From NCBI RefSeq assembly GCF_000003195.3, contig NW_018396398.1, positions 935,742-999,741 of the forward strand: DNA of 64,000 bases, written 5' to 3'. Below are positions 49,213-59,097 of the stretch, piece by piece (within the stretch, counting starts at the first letter, position 1; each line of letters opens with the position of its first letter). This stretch comes from Sorghum bicolor. Lineage: Eukaryota; Streptophyta; Magnoliopsida; Poales; Poaceae. The translations under genes and the position numbers were made by a program. The notes beneath the pieces are model-generated. The model was not told the DNA's origin. It did no database searches and worked only from the letters and a program-made list of their open reading frames with translations.

Positions 49213-50955
49213 ATGTTCTTCGACGGGTCCTTGAACATCAACGGCGCAGGCGCTGGGATACTCTTCATGTCGCCTAACAAGGACAAACTGCGTTACGTCC
49301 TTAGAATCCTTTTTCCGGCGTCAAACAACGTCGCCGAGTACGAAGCATGCCTGCGTGGCATACGACTAGCCGTCGAGTTGGGAGTCAAACGCCTCTACGT
49401 CTATGGCGACTCCGCTTTAGTTATCAACCAGCTCAACAAGGAATGGGACGCAACCCACGAGAAGATGGATCTCTACTGCAAAGAAATCCGCAAATGGGAA
49501 TCCAACTTCTACGGCATAGAGTACATCCACGTAGTCCGGGATAAGAACCAGGCAGCGGATGTGTTGTCAAAGTTAGGGTCATCTCGGGCCTAGATCCCGC
49601 GAGGTGTTTTCGTCCAGGACATCCATGAGCCAAGTGTGGGCACAGACCTGGTCGAAAAGCAACCTATTGAGGCAATGCTCATAAATGATGCTACTCCGAC
49701 AACCAGTAGCCGTGATTGGCGCACCCCATTCATCAGATATATATCGGACGGGTCAGACTTTCATGATAAAACCGAGAACGAGCGCCTCATTCGATGATCA
49801 AAGAATTACATACTGGTGGGCGACAAACTTATGCGAAAAAATGCAAGTTCTGAAGTGCTGCTCAAATGCATATCCCAAGATGATGGCATCAAGCTCCTAG
49901 ACGACATACATGTCGGATCCTGCGGCAACCATGCTGCCTCCAGAACGCTGGTCGGGAAAGCTTTCCGAGCAGGTTTTTACTGGCCAACCGCGGTCACCGA
50001 CGCAGAAAAGCTGGTCCGACATTGTGAAGGATGCCAGTTCTTCACCAAAAGGACCCACGTACCTGCTCATGAGATTCAAACTATCCCATCATCCTGGCCT
50101 TTCGCCTGCTGGGGCCTCGACATGATCGGGCCATTTAAACCGGCCCCCGGCAACTTCAAGTTCGTCTTCGTGTTAATCGACAAGTTCTCGAAGTGGATCG
50201 AATACATGCCACTGCTCAAAGCAACCTCCGAGAAGGCTGTGGAGTTCCTCAATCAAATCATACACAGATTCGGGATCCCCAACAGTATAATCACCGACCT
50301 GGGTACTCAGTTCGCTGACACTACATTTTGGGACTTCTGCGATGACAGAGGCATAGTCATCAAATACGTGTCAGTAGCTCACCCACGAGCAAACGGTCAA
50401 GTCAAGCGCGTGAACGGAATGATCATTGATGCCCTAAAGAAAAGGTTGTACACCGAGAACGACAGAGCACCTGGTCAATGGATGAAAGAGTTACCGGCTG
50501 TGGTCTGGGGTCTCCGAACACAGGCTAGTCGGAACACGGGGGTGTCACCCTAGTTCATGGTTTATGGCACCGAGGCAGTGCTGCCGTCTGATATAACCTT
50601 CGGGTCTCCAAGAATTGAAAACTTCGACCAGTCAACAGCCGACAACGCCAGGGAGCTCAAAATCAACTGCATGGAGGAAAAGCGTCTAAATTCATGTCTT
50701 CGAACCGCAAAGTATCTTGCAGCCATCAGACGGTACCACAACAGGAACGTCAAGGACCGTTCTTTCGTGGTCGGCGATCTGGTACTCAGGTGGAAAACAA
50801 GCCAGGAAGGAATGCACAAGCTATCCACCCCATGGGAAGGACCCTTTGTGGTCGTCGAAGTCACACGTCCTACATCCTACAGATTAGCGTACCCAGACAG
50901 AGCACGCGTGCCTAATACTTGGCACATAGACAAACTGCGCCATTTTTATCCATAA
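49213..50955 (+). pseudogene. pol: Second RNase H and integrase of the second Tat element
   Basis: 49213-49593 encodes the extra RNase H domain (MFFDGSLNINGAGAGILFM, NVAEYEACLRGIRLAVELG). After a stop and a short degraded stretch, 49816-50955 encodes integrase with a zinc site (CGNHAASRT ... HCEGCQFF) and a core with WGLDMIGPFKP and ITDLGTQFADT. The third catalytic position reads ANGQVKRVNG: Lys (AAG, 50404-50406) where Glu is essential. A TAG at 50551 interrupts the core-to-tail join. The family-typical end is IDKLRHFYP and stop. The Glu-to-Lys change alone would abolish strand transfer. Confidence 0.84.
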
Positions 50956-51249
50956 GTTCCAGTAACTTTTGCTTGTAAGTTTCTTATAATTGGCAATAAT
51001 AAAAGTTTTCCTTTTTCGCTAGACTTTGTTTACACGCAAAACTTTCGATGAGCACAACAACATCCTCTGAGACGGAGATCCTTAACAACTATCAATCAAA
51101 CACAGTGATACATCACTCAGATAACTTTGCAGCGCTCAAAATCATGGTCATGACAAAATCAAACTTTATTACAAACTTTACATACAAAGTTTACAATAAA
51201 CACCCTGACGGGCGGTTACTAGTCTACTCCTACAGACTATCCTACTGGC
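50956..51249. other. Spacer between convergent pol and antisense gene
   Basis: Pol ends at 50955 and the minus-strand gene ends at 51250. An AATAAA near 50996 on the plus strand and a TTTATT near 51166 (AATAAA on the minus strand) are candidate polyadenylation signals for the two convergent transcripts. No credible coding sequence. Confidence 0.5.
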
Positions 51250-52666
51250 CTACTGCTCGAGCAGATCACCCGCTTGGCCTTGCTGCCCGGACGAAGGGGT
51301 CGGGGACACCGGCGCCTGGCTGGTCGAGACCGCAGGCGTCGACCGCCCATCTCCGGCAATAGACGCCCCCGACAACTCCCTGGCCGACTTGTCTGACCCC
51401 GGCTGGTCGGGGGGACTGGCCGTCCCACATAGGTTGATGTCGCCGATCACCGTCGACGACAAGTCTAGCAGGCCAGCTCGAAGGTCGTCCGCCTCCCGCG
51501 GGCCGACTTCCTTGGGGTACCCCCTCTCTAGCCTGGACAAGTCGACCAGGGGATAGTGGGCACGCACCATGCTAAGGACATGTGCACCGGCGAACTCCCA
51601 GGCGTCCTTAACGAACTGCTGGAGCCAATCCCACGCCCGTTGCGCCTTCTTGACTGGCATCAGCTTCGGCGCGCGGGGCTGGTCTTCAGGAAGCTCGGGG
51701 CTGATCAAGTCCAGGACCGGGGCTACTCCTTTCCAAAGCCTAATACAGTTAGTCTTCCAGGAGTCCCGATCCTTGACCAGCTCGTCTAAGTGCTTCTTGG
51801 TATTCACCTTGAGCACTACAAACCAAGCAGGAGGACAGTTTAAGAACAATGAAAGGAACGTTGAACAGCCAAATAAAAAAGGGGGGCGGCACGGTTATCA
51901 CCAGACAATTCCTGATTCCTCTGGCTTAGCTCCTCGCCTGTTCGCCGTCCGGCCTCTAGCGCCCCGGCAAGCTCTCGGCCGAGCTGCTCCTTCTCTTGTC
52001 GGAGGCGCGCAGCCTCTTCCTCCAAGTCTACAGGAACACTCCCCTGGTCAGCGAAACTAATCACACGGCTATATACAGCTGCTCAGAGTGTGCGACTGAC
52101 CTATCCTCTGCCGATACTGGTCGGCTAAACACCGAGTAAGCTCGAGACGACGCTCTTCCTGAGCACTCATCCTGGCGACCTTCTCCCCAACTTCTGACCG
52201 AAGCCGGTCCACCTCCGCGGACAGGGCCTTGTTCTCAGCCACAATGCCCTCGATTTGGTCAAAGCACCTTTTCCGGTACTTTGCCGTTTTCATCGCGCCC
52301 TGCAAAGAAGAACATATGTCGAACATAGGAACACTGCACAAAAGTGTCGAGCAGCACACAGGACCACTTACCTTAACCTCGTCCACGAGACGCTTGGCCG
52401 CGCGCTCCACCCTCGCGGCCTCTTCTGTCTCCACGAGCTCCTCGTGTCCAATAAAGTGGTCCCCGCGTTGGCGCCACACGTAGACGTGCTGGCGGCCGTC
52501 ACAGGGACGACCCTGGATCTCCTCCATGTCGTCGTCAGAGGCCGCCTGGGGCTCCTCGTTTGCCGCACTGCCTCCGGCCACGGTCGTGGGCATCACTGGC
52601 CCCTGGTCTAGGCCAGGGGAGCCTACGGGCGAAGAGGTCCCTGCTCGGGACGGTGTTGGGACTCTC
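51250..52666 (-). pseudogene. Antisense multi-exon gene of the second Tat element (3' part)
   Basis: Minus strand. Four exons are supported by splice consensus and frame: 52666-52372 (cut by the chromovirus), 52299-52102, 52043-51902 and 51815-51250. Introns have GT...AG ends, for example donor GTAAGT at 52371 and acceptor TTTGCAG at 52301-52300. The exons encode a basic/acidic linker, a coiled coil (IEGIVAENKALSAEVDRL, AARLRQEKEQLGRELAGAL), then a helical domain (LVKDRDSWKTNCIRLWKG) and a Ser/Pro/Gln-rich end. The N-terminal domain seen in the antisense gene at 15367 is not in the window; it should lie beyond the chromovirus. The visible exons have no stops, but the gene is split and cannot be expressed whole. 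Confidence 0.72.
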
Positions 52667-55600
52667 TGTAACACCCCAGTGTTATGGTTGCATCAAGCAT
52701 GTGCATGGCATGAGCATCATCATTTTTCAAAGCATCCATGATCATCATCTATCTTGAGACATGTCATTCTTTGCAAAGATGTGGTTTAAATTGATTAAAT
52801 AGGCTTCCTATGCTTATGTTTGAGTGAGGCCGATCTGGCCTTTGCTCCAGTTGACAAAGTTGTAGATCTCGCCTAGTACTCCAAGTTTGTCAACTACGCC
52901 ATCGCCTAATTCGCTCTGGTTTGGGAGATAATCGCCGGTGAAGTGGCTCTGTCAGACGAGCACCCTTTCTTCTGAATCGGGCCTGACCTCGTCGACGTGG
53001 CCGACCGCCGGCAGAGCTCCGTCGCCATTTGTCGCCCGTACGCCGCGTTTGGCCCCGCTTGTCAGCTTCCGTCGCGTGCATGACCTCCACGGCGGCGCCC
53101 ACTTCGCTCTGCCTCGCCCTCTCTCGCCTGAACCTCGTCCGCAGCGAGCCCTCCGCCGCGAGCTCACTCCGGCGAGCTCGTGTGCGCTCCTCTCTGCGTC
53201 TCCGTCCACCAAACTCCACCCAAAGCTCCGCCGTGAGCCGCTCTCCAAGCTCCACCCTCTAACTCGCCGAGAAACCCACCGGTGAGCCGACATTCCCTTC
53301 TTCCCCCAAATCGGTCCGCCGTGACCTTCTTCTCCGGCGAACTCAATGCCGAGCGCTGTGAGGCTTCTCATCATCTTTGGTTAGGTCCTAGAGGTAGCTT
53401 AGGTCCTTAGCGAGCTTTTGCGCCACCTGGTGGACGCTCTACCGGGTTCTCCGTCGCCGGACACGGTGCACAGCGCCGCCGTGCTTCCGCCGGAGTTGGG
53501 TGCTCTCGTGGCTAGCGCTTTCCACGGGGATCCAGGCCAAGCCGCGTACCTAGGAAGCTTCGCCGTAGTCCGTTGGTGCTGTAGAAGGCCTTAGGTCGCG
53601 CTCTACCGGCTTGAGGGCTCCGGCGTAACGCCGGGCACCTCCGCCGAGCCGCCATTGCCGACGGTGAGCCCCTTCCGGTGGCTCCGCCGTGGCAAAAGTG
53701 GGGTCAATCGAGCCGTTAGGGTTCGGGGATCACGTTGATGCCCTGGGTTTGGCCGGAGACCTCGCCGTCGCGGAGAAATCGCCGGCGAAGATCGCCTCGG
53801 CCGTGAGGAAGAAGAGTCTGACAGATGGGACCCACTGTCAGCGACTCTCTCTTTCCCTCCTTTTCTTTTATTCAAAAATCCTGATTTTTGGCTTTCTTGC
53901 AAAAATCATATCTCCTGTTTCTGAGATCCAAAAATTGTGAAACAAATTTTGTGGTGTTTCTTGAGATGGCTAGTATTTAATAAAAATATAAAATGAATCA
54001 TGTTTTTTGAGAAATTATTTATTAAGGATTTAATCTTGTTATTTATGGATAAAGGCATATCTCTTGTTATACTGCTTAGTTTGCTTTGAAAATTTTATGG
54101 TGGTCTCTGCATGGCATTGGAGTGCTCTGATAATTATTTCATGATTTTTGGAGCACTGTTGTTGTGATATGTAATTTGTGTTTGAAATATGGCTTGTTTC
54201 TTTAATTAAATCACATAAAATAATTGGTGTTTATGCTGGTGCTCTATTTTGGTGGTAAACTTGTTTATGGTATTCCTAAGATGTAAATAATCTGAAATCT
54301 GTTGTTTGACACTATATAAGTCATGTTTATGAATTTATGAAATAAATGCCTTGATACATGTTAAATGCATATCTTTAATTTGGCATGTGCATTGGTCCTG
54401 AAATTTTTATGGTGGTGATCTGATGTTATACTTGTGCCTCTGTAATTTTTGTAGATTTTTCTGAGCACTTTAACTAATATCTTGTAAATATGCCTTATCT
54501 AAAGTTAATTAATAAATGCCTTGTTAAGTAATTGTTTTGGGGTTTTCAACTGATGATCTGGTGACCTTGTAATATGTTTGTGCTCATGAGTCATATGGTT
54601 GGCATGGTTTGTGTTTTGATCATGTCATTAAATAATTAACTATAGGGTTAAATGCTGTTCTGGACAGCAAGTGAGCAATTTAACTTTGCTTAATGATAAC
54701 TTGACTTTCTGTGAAACTTGTCTAAATCAAAGTTGTTCTAAACTTATAGAGCCAGCTGTGGTTTAAATTTGAAGTCATTTGGCCAAGTAGTTTAAAAGTT
54801 ATAGATGTTCCAAGTTGGGTTCCAGAAATAGGTGTTCTCTGTTTTTCTGGGACAGAACTTGGAACTTTGTTTAAATGACCAGTTTCATATATGAATCTTG
54901 CTGTCATGTTTAAAGATTAATTGTAGACAATTTCGTAAGCTTTCCAGAATGTCCTTACTCATGTTTGTTGGACCTGTCTATCTATAATTATGATTTATTT
55001 ACTGAGCATACTTGTTTTGTGTCGTTTGCTGCTTTAGTGTCATGATAGGTTTTGGGTTATGTTAACTTGTTTATTCATGTGAGTTAGTATAACTCTTGCT
55101 CCGTAAATGAGTGTCCAGTGAGTTGCTTGTGTTATTAAGCATTCATCTGTAGCATGTGCACCTTCTCATTCATCGAGCATGCAATAGGTGCACCGGACGT
55201 GGCAGTTTCCTTCGAGCTCCAAGCGAATCCCGAAGGTCAGGAGGGCAGCCAGGAAGTGGAGGTCCAGCAAGCCGGACTCGAGGAGCCCGAAGAAGAAGTT
55301 GAGTGCCCGAATCACGAGCCGGCATCGTTCGTGAAAGGCAAGCCCCGGAGCATTCTAAGTCTCCCCTTATTTCCGAAAAGTTTACTTAATATGTTATATC
55401 TATTGATGCATTACGTATAGGAGTTGTGATGAAACTATTGCTGCATTCTACTTTATCCTTGTCCAGATAACTCACCCTCCCTGGTTGTAGAGTTAGGTTC
55501 GAGTAGCAGCTTAGCTATGCTTTAATCGGTAGAAGTCGGGTGATATTCTGTCATCCGCGCGATATAGGGTTGTGTCGGGTCACGATGGTCTATATGTGCT

Positions 55601-56836
55601 ATCGTGGATGGAACCTGGTTAAATTGACTTAAGCCGGGCAGAGTTTTGCAAGTGTGTAGTAACTCCGTCTGTGGCAGCTAAGGACCGATCGTTGTACGTC
55701 CTCTTGTCATGTTGAACGCATGCCTGACACTTAGTTGGCCGGATAACTCGTTCCGACCGCGAAGCCGAGTAGTATGACTCAGGCCGGAAGACCGACAAGT
55801 ATAAAGTGCGCACTACCGGAGGAAGTGCGGTGTGCGGGGGACCATTGGCGTAAGTCCAAAGGCAGGTGAGTTAAAATTCCTGACCTCCCTGGCAGAGTGG
55901 TAGCCCTGGGAGTGCGGCGCTGATCGGAGCCGCGACTCCTGAGTCGTACCAAAGGTGACCCTTTGGCTCTCCGGCAGGAGATGCCTGGGTGAGTGCTAGG
56001 AATAATCCTCCAGCTGGATAGGAATTCGATTCGAATCGCCGTCTCTCCCGGTTAGTGAGAACTTGACAGAGCAGCGGCAAACGTAGCATTCACTAATGAA
56101 CTTGGTTCGTGATAATGATGATAGCAAGAAGAACATATGATGAATTTGATATGGTTAATATTGTTTGTAATAATCAAGTGATGTGTTGTAGTACAGGTGC
56201 TAATCTAGTGGTAGGCTGATGATAAATAAATATGATGCCCTTAAAATAACTTAGTTGTAAGTTAAGCTTTTGGCAAAAGGTGAGTCAACCAGCTCCACTT
56301 AAGATTTAGCCTTGCATGATCCTTGGTGTCTTTTGTGTTTTACTAGACGGGTAAGTCTAGCTGAGTACATCCTCGTACTCAGGGTTTATTCCCACCTGTT
56401 GCAGATGATATCTTCTATGACGGTTTCTGCAAGACCTGTCTCCATCCCGCTGGGGATGAGGACTAACCGTTGGGCACGGTTCTCTACTCTTCTCGTCTAT
56501 GATGCTTTTGGAAGGATGACCTAGACTCTGGCAGTAACAAACTTGTGAACTGAACTTTGAACGGATGTGTGTAACTATTTTGCTTCCGCTACTTCAAACT
56601 TGGGTTGTAATAACTTAATGACTCCGATGTGGTGCCGCTTTGTCGGCAATGAATGACTATGTAACAATCGTTGTGTTTATGCTGAACTATTACGATCTTG
56701 GTTTGTTGCGAGTTGGTTTGAAGTCCTTCGTGATTTCGATTGACTACCGGGATTATATGGGCTCAAGTTTAGAAACTTGATTGTTTGACGATCGTTTCTG
56801 CACTTGAACTCTTATAATTTGGTCGGTTCTGTGACA
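52667..56836 (+). repeat. 5' LTR of the chromovirus, 4170 bp
   Basis: It starts tgtaacaccccagtg and ends tctgtgaca, two bases before the primer binding site. Positions 52667-52827 are identical by eye to 63505-63665. From 52828 the left LTR is GC-rich for about 900 bp while the right LTR is AT-rich, so one of them has a large deletion or insertion. Long LTRs of several kb are usual for Tekay-type elements. Most short frames inside are not supported. Confidence 0.82.
55154..55420 (+). other. Acidic reading frame inside the LTR, doubtful
   Basis: 88 codons with a Glu/Gln-rich centre (EGQEGSQEVEVQQAGLEEPE). It lies in the LTR, well before the gag leader, and has no recognised domain. Its composition is unlike the surrounding AT-rich DNA and more like real coding sequence. 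It may be a remnant of transduced sequence or an upstream frame of the element transcript. I do not claim that it is expressed. Confidence 0.25.
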
Positions 56837-56838
56837 GC

Positions 56839-56850
56839 TGGCATCGGAGC
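56839..56850 (+). other. Primer binding site of the chromovirus
   Basis: tggcatcggagc, two bases after the LTR end. It is one or two mismatches from the common initiator tRNA-Met site (tggtatcagagc). Confidence 0.75.
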
Positions 56851-57153
56851 AAGTTCAGCATTATAAATGCAGCATTTGTGTATTTAAAACAAAAGAGTTT
56901 TTAAATAAAATGGTGTTTAATAAGTAATTAAGTTATGCCAGTGGTCGAATCCTCCTTGCCCACATAAGGACTCTAGGTGGCTATTTAAGTACTGACTTGG
57001 GGGGTTTTATTTATGCATCTCCGGCAGTACTCAGGTATGGATGTGTGATGACCGCACTATGCTACCCTGTGGTCTAATGGTGGAGGTAGCCTTCATATGT
57101 GAATTAGCCACATATGTCGCTAGATTTAAATTATGCAACGTCGCACCTACGCT

Positions 57154-57162
57154 CAGGTAAGT
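57154..57162 (+). promoter_or_regulatory. Consensus 5' splice site in the leader
   Basis: CAG followed by GTAAGT, a full match to the plant donor consensus, lies in the untranslated leader 320 bp after the LTR. It would pair naturally with the two acceptors at 57655 and 59097. No coding frame of the element crosses it. Confidence 0.5.
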
Positions 57163-57639
57163 GGGAGCTGTGAGAGCATGATCGTCCAAACGGCGGTCTA
57201 GGGGAGTGTTCGCGGTGGTTTTCTGGAGTGGCTACATGTCGAAACCATGGAACCACGAAAGAAACTTAATTGGGGAGTATTTAATTTCTCGGGTAGTTGT
57301 GGTGTCATTGTTTGAGCATGTTGGGCATGCCCAAGCAATGTGCACTTAGTTTACTGCTTTCTTGAGTGATATATATTGGGAACTGTTGGGCTGAAGTGAA
57401 GTTTTCTGCAGGTACTCGAACAACGTACGTGTAAACCGATAGTTACCGTATCGAGAGACGAATGTATGCCACCGTATATCCGTTAGAATATTAATTTTCT
57501 AAGTTTGTGAGGATGTACGGTTCGTGCATGCATCATGTCGCATTCATACATACATTCTGTCTCCTCCTTCCCTTACAATTTCGTCCCTTTTTAAATAAAT
57601 AAATGTTGCTTCAACTAATCCTCTTTTACCATGGTATTC

Positions 57640-57655
57640 CCATTCCTTTCCACAG
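57640..57655 (+). promoter_or_regulatory. 3' splice site abutting the extra gene's ATG
   Basis: cattcctttccacag lies directly before the ATG at 57656, with a pyrimidine-rich stretch upstream. It is a good plant acceptor and leaves no untranslated base between the exon start and the start codon. Confidence 0.5.
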
Positions 57656-58741
57656 ATGGACGCACCCGCCTCACCTCGTCCCAGTGAAACTTTCTTGCAC
57701 GAGTTTGGCACTCCTACCCTGCTCTGGAGAGTGTTACGGACTGTTGGGTATACTGAGCCACCTCAGTATTCTTGGTGGGAGATGGAGAGCACAGGAGAGA
57801 TCCAGTGGTTTGCTGTGCAGGGAGTTGTCCCTCCACGCGGGGACAAGCCTGCATGGACAGGCTGGACGTGCAGCTCAGATGGGCAGACTCCTTGGGAGGC
57901 AGCTCAGGTTGCAGCCCAGACTATCCTGCTCGACATATGTCAGAGGTGTGGTGACGAGCTGACAGGAGGACCAGCGGCCTCCATTCCTAGTGCTGACCCA
58001 GCAGCCGCGGAGTGGAAACAGGCTGATGGTTGTGCTTTGGTTCGAGGCAGAGGAGAGAGAGCTGAGAGCTCTAGTCCTGCTATGAGTGCTATGATGGCTG
58101 TACTCAAGCTGATCAGTCAGCGAGAGGACACCTATGCACAGGTGATGGTGGCTGTTCGTAGGGCACAGGAGATGCAGCGGAAGGCTGAAAAGCGTGCTCG
58201 CAAATTTCGCAAGCAAGCTAGGCTCCTGGAGCAAGCTCAGAAGGACCGCAATGACTGGGAAGACATTGCGGAGTATCGGAGGCAGCAGTGGGTGAAAGCC
58301 ATCAGAGAGAGAGATCATAAGCAGGATCAGATGAGCCAGTTAGCTAGAGAGAAGGAGACCTTGCAGGAGCGCTTGGTGCAGCTCACCCGTGAGAGCGATA
58401 CTGCACTCCGTGTGTCGGAGAACAGGCACCAAGCATGGGAGATGCACCGAGTTCAGTCGCTTGAGCGGGAGAACTATCTACAGGGTCAGATTGAGGCTGG
58501 TCTTGTGGAGATTCACCATCTCGACAACTTGCTACACCCTATTCCTCGCCCTATCCCAGTGTATCCAGAGGTGGGACCTCAGGTGATTGTGGCCGAGGAT
58601 GATGGTATGGAGGTCGATGGGCCAGCAGCGGCTGCACCACCTTTACACGAGGACGTGGAGGATGAGGAGCTTGAGCCGGTTAGCGACGAGGATGGAGAGG
58701 CGATCTTCGACGCTGACTCGGATGACGAGCCTGGAGTGTAG
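57656..58741 (+). CDS. Extra protein of the chromovirus: dsRBD-like N-terminus, coiled coil, acidic tail
   Basis: An intact 361-codon frame between leader and gag, same strand as gag-pol. Residues about 10-100 show a pattern like a double-stranded RNA binding domain: helix, P-x-Y strand (EPPQYSWWEMES), strand (IQWFAVQGVVPP), then Gly and a helix rich in Ala (WEAAQVAAQTILLDIC). The Lys-Lys-x-Ala-Lys contact motif of classical domains is absent. Residues about 150-280 form a long charged coiled coil (QREDTYAQVMVAVRRAQEMQ to ERENYLQGQIEAGL). The last 45 residues are strongly acidic (DVEDEELEPVSDEDGEAIFD). It is not a normal Gag or Pol part. No stop or frameshift disturbs it, while gag-pol next to it has three stops. 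Function unknown; RNA binding or particle assembly are guesses. Confidence 0.7.
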   Translation: MDAPASPRPSETFLHEFGTPTLLWRVLRTVGYTEPPQYSWWEMESTGEIQWFAVQGVVPPRGDKPAWTGWTCSSDGQTPWEAAQVAAQTILLDICQRCGDELTGGPAASIPSADPAAAEWKQADGCALVRGRGERAESSSPAMSAMMAVLKLISQREDTYAQVMVAVRRAQEMQRKAEKRARKFRKQARLLEQAQKDRNDWEDIAEYRRQQWVKAIRERDHKQDQMSQLAREKETLQERLVQLTRESDTALRVSENRHQAWEMHRVQSLERENYLQGQIEAGLVEIHHLDNLLHPIPRPIPVYPEVGPQVIVAEDDGMEVDGPAAAAPPLHEDVEDEELEPVSDEDGEAIFDADSDDEPGV

Positions 58742-59097
58742 GGAGTAGTGAGTAGTTGCTGCAGGATCTTTTGTTGTATGCCAGTCGGTTGTGGTGCTTT
58801 TGTAACCATGTTGTAATTCGAAACTTTGACCTTGACTCATGGCATGTACTGTGATGGTGTAATAACCTTATGGACCCTATGTGCAGTCTATATGATCGTT
58901 ATGTTGTGCCGATGTTTTCCGTTGTGGTGCGTATTGCGGATATCTATGTCGTGTGTTGGATTGGTGATGTTGTTTTGTGGAATTGAATTATTGTGCCTTT
59001 CTGTGAAGTTATTCTCTCGAATACTTTCAGGCATGAGTATAAGTTCTTCTACGGCAAATCTTGTCATCATCAATGCTCACTGACTGTGTCTTTACAG
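58742..59097 (+). other. Spacer between extra gene and gag, ending in a 3' splice site
   Basis: A 356 bp AT-rich stretch without a credible gene. It ends in tgtgtctttacag directly before the gag ATG, with possible branch-point motifs ctcac and ctgac 20-30 bases upstream. The spacer makes read-through or frameshifting from the extra gene into gag unlikely and favours a spliced or internally initiated gag mRNA. Confidence 0.5.

Larger units (their letters stand above)
44160..52666 (+). mobile_element. Second Ty3/gypsy Tat-lineage element, split by a chromovirus
   Basis: Plus strand: 393 bp LTR, primer binding site identical in motif to the first Tat element, gag, protease, RT with RNase H, second RNase H, integrase ending at 50955, then a minus-strand gene from 51250 upward. 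At 52667 a chromovirus LTR interrupts that gene. The rest of the gene and the 3' LTR should lie beyond the right edge of the window. Polyprotein frames are broken by many stops and shifts. Confidence 0.85.
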
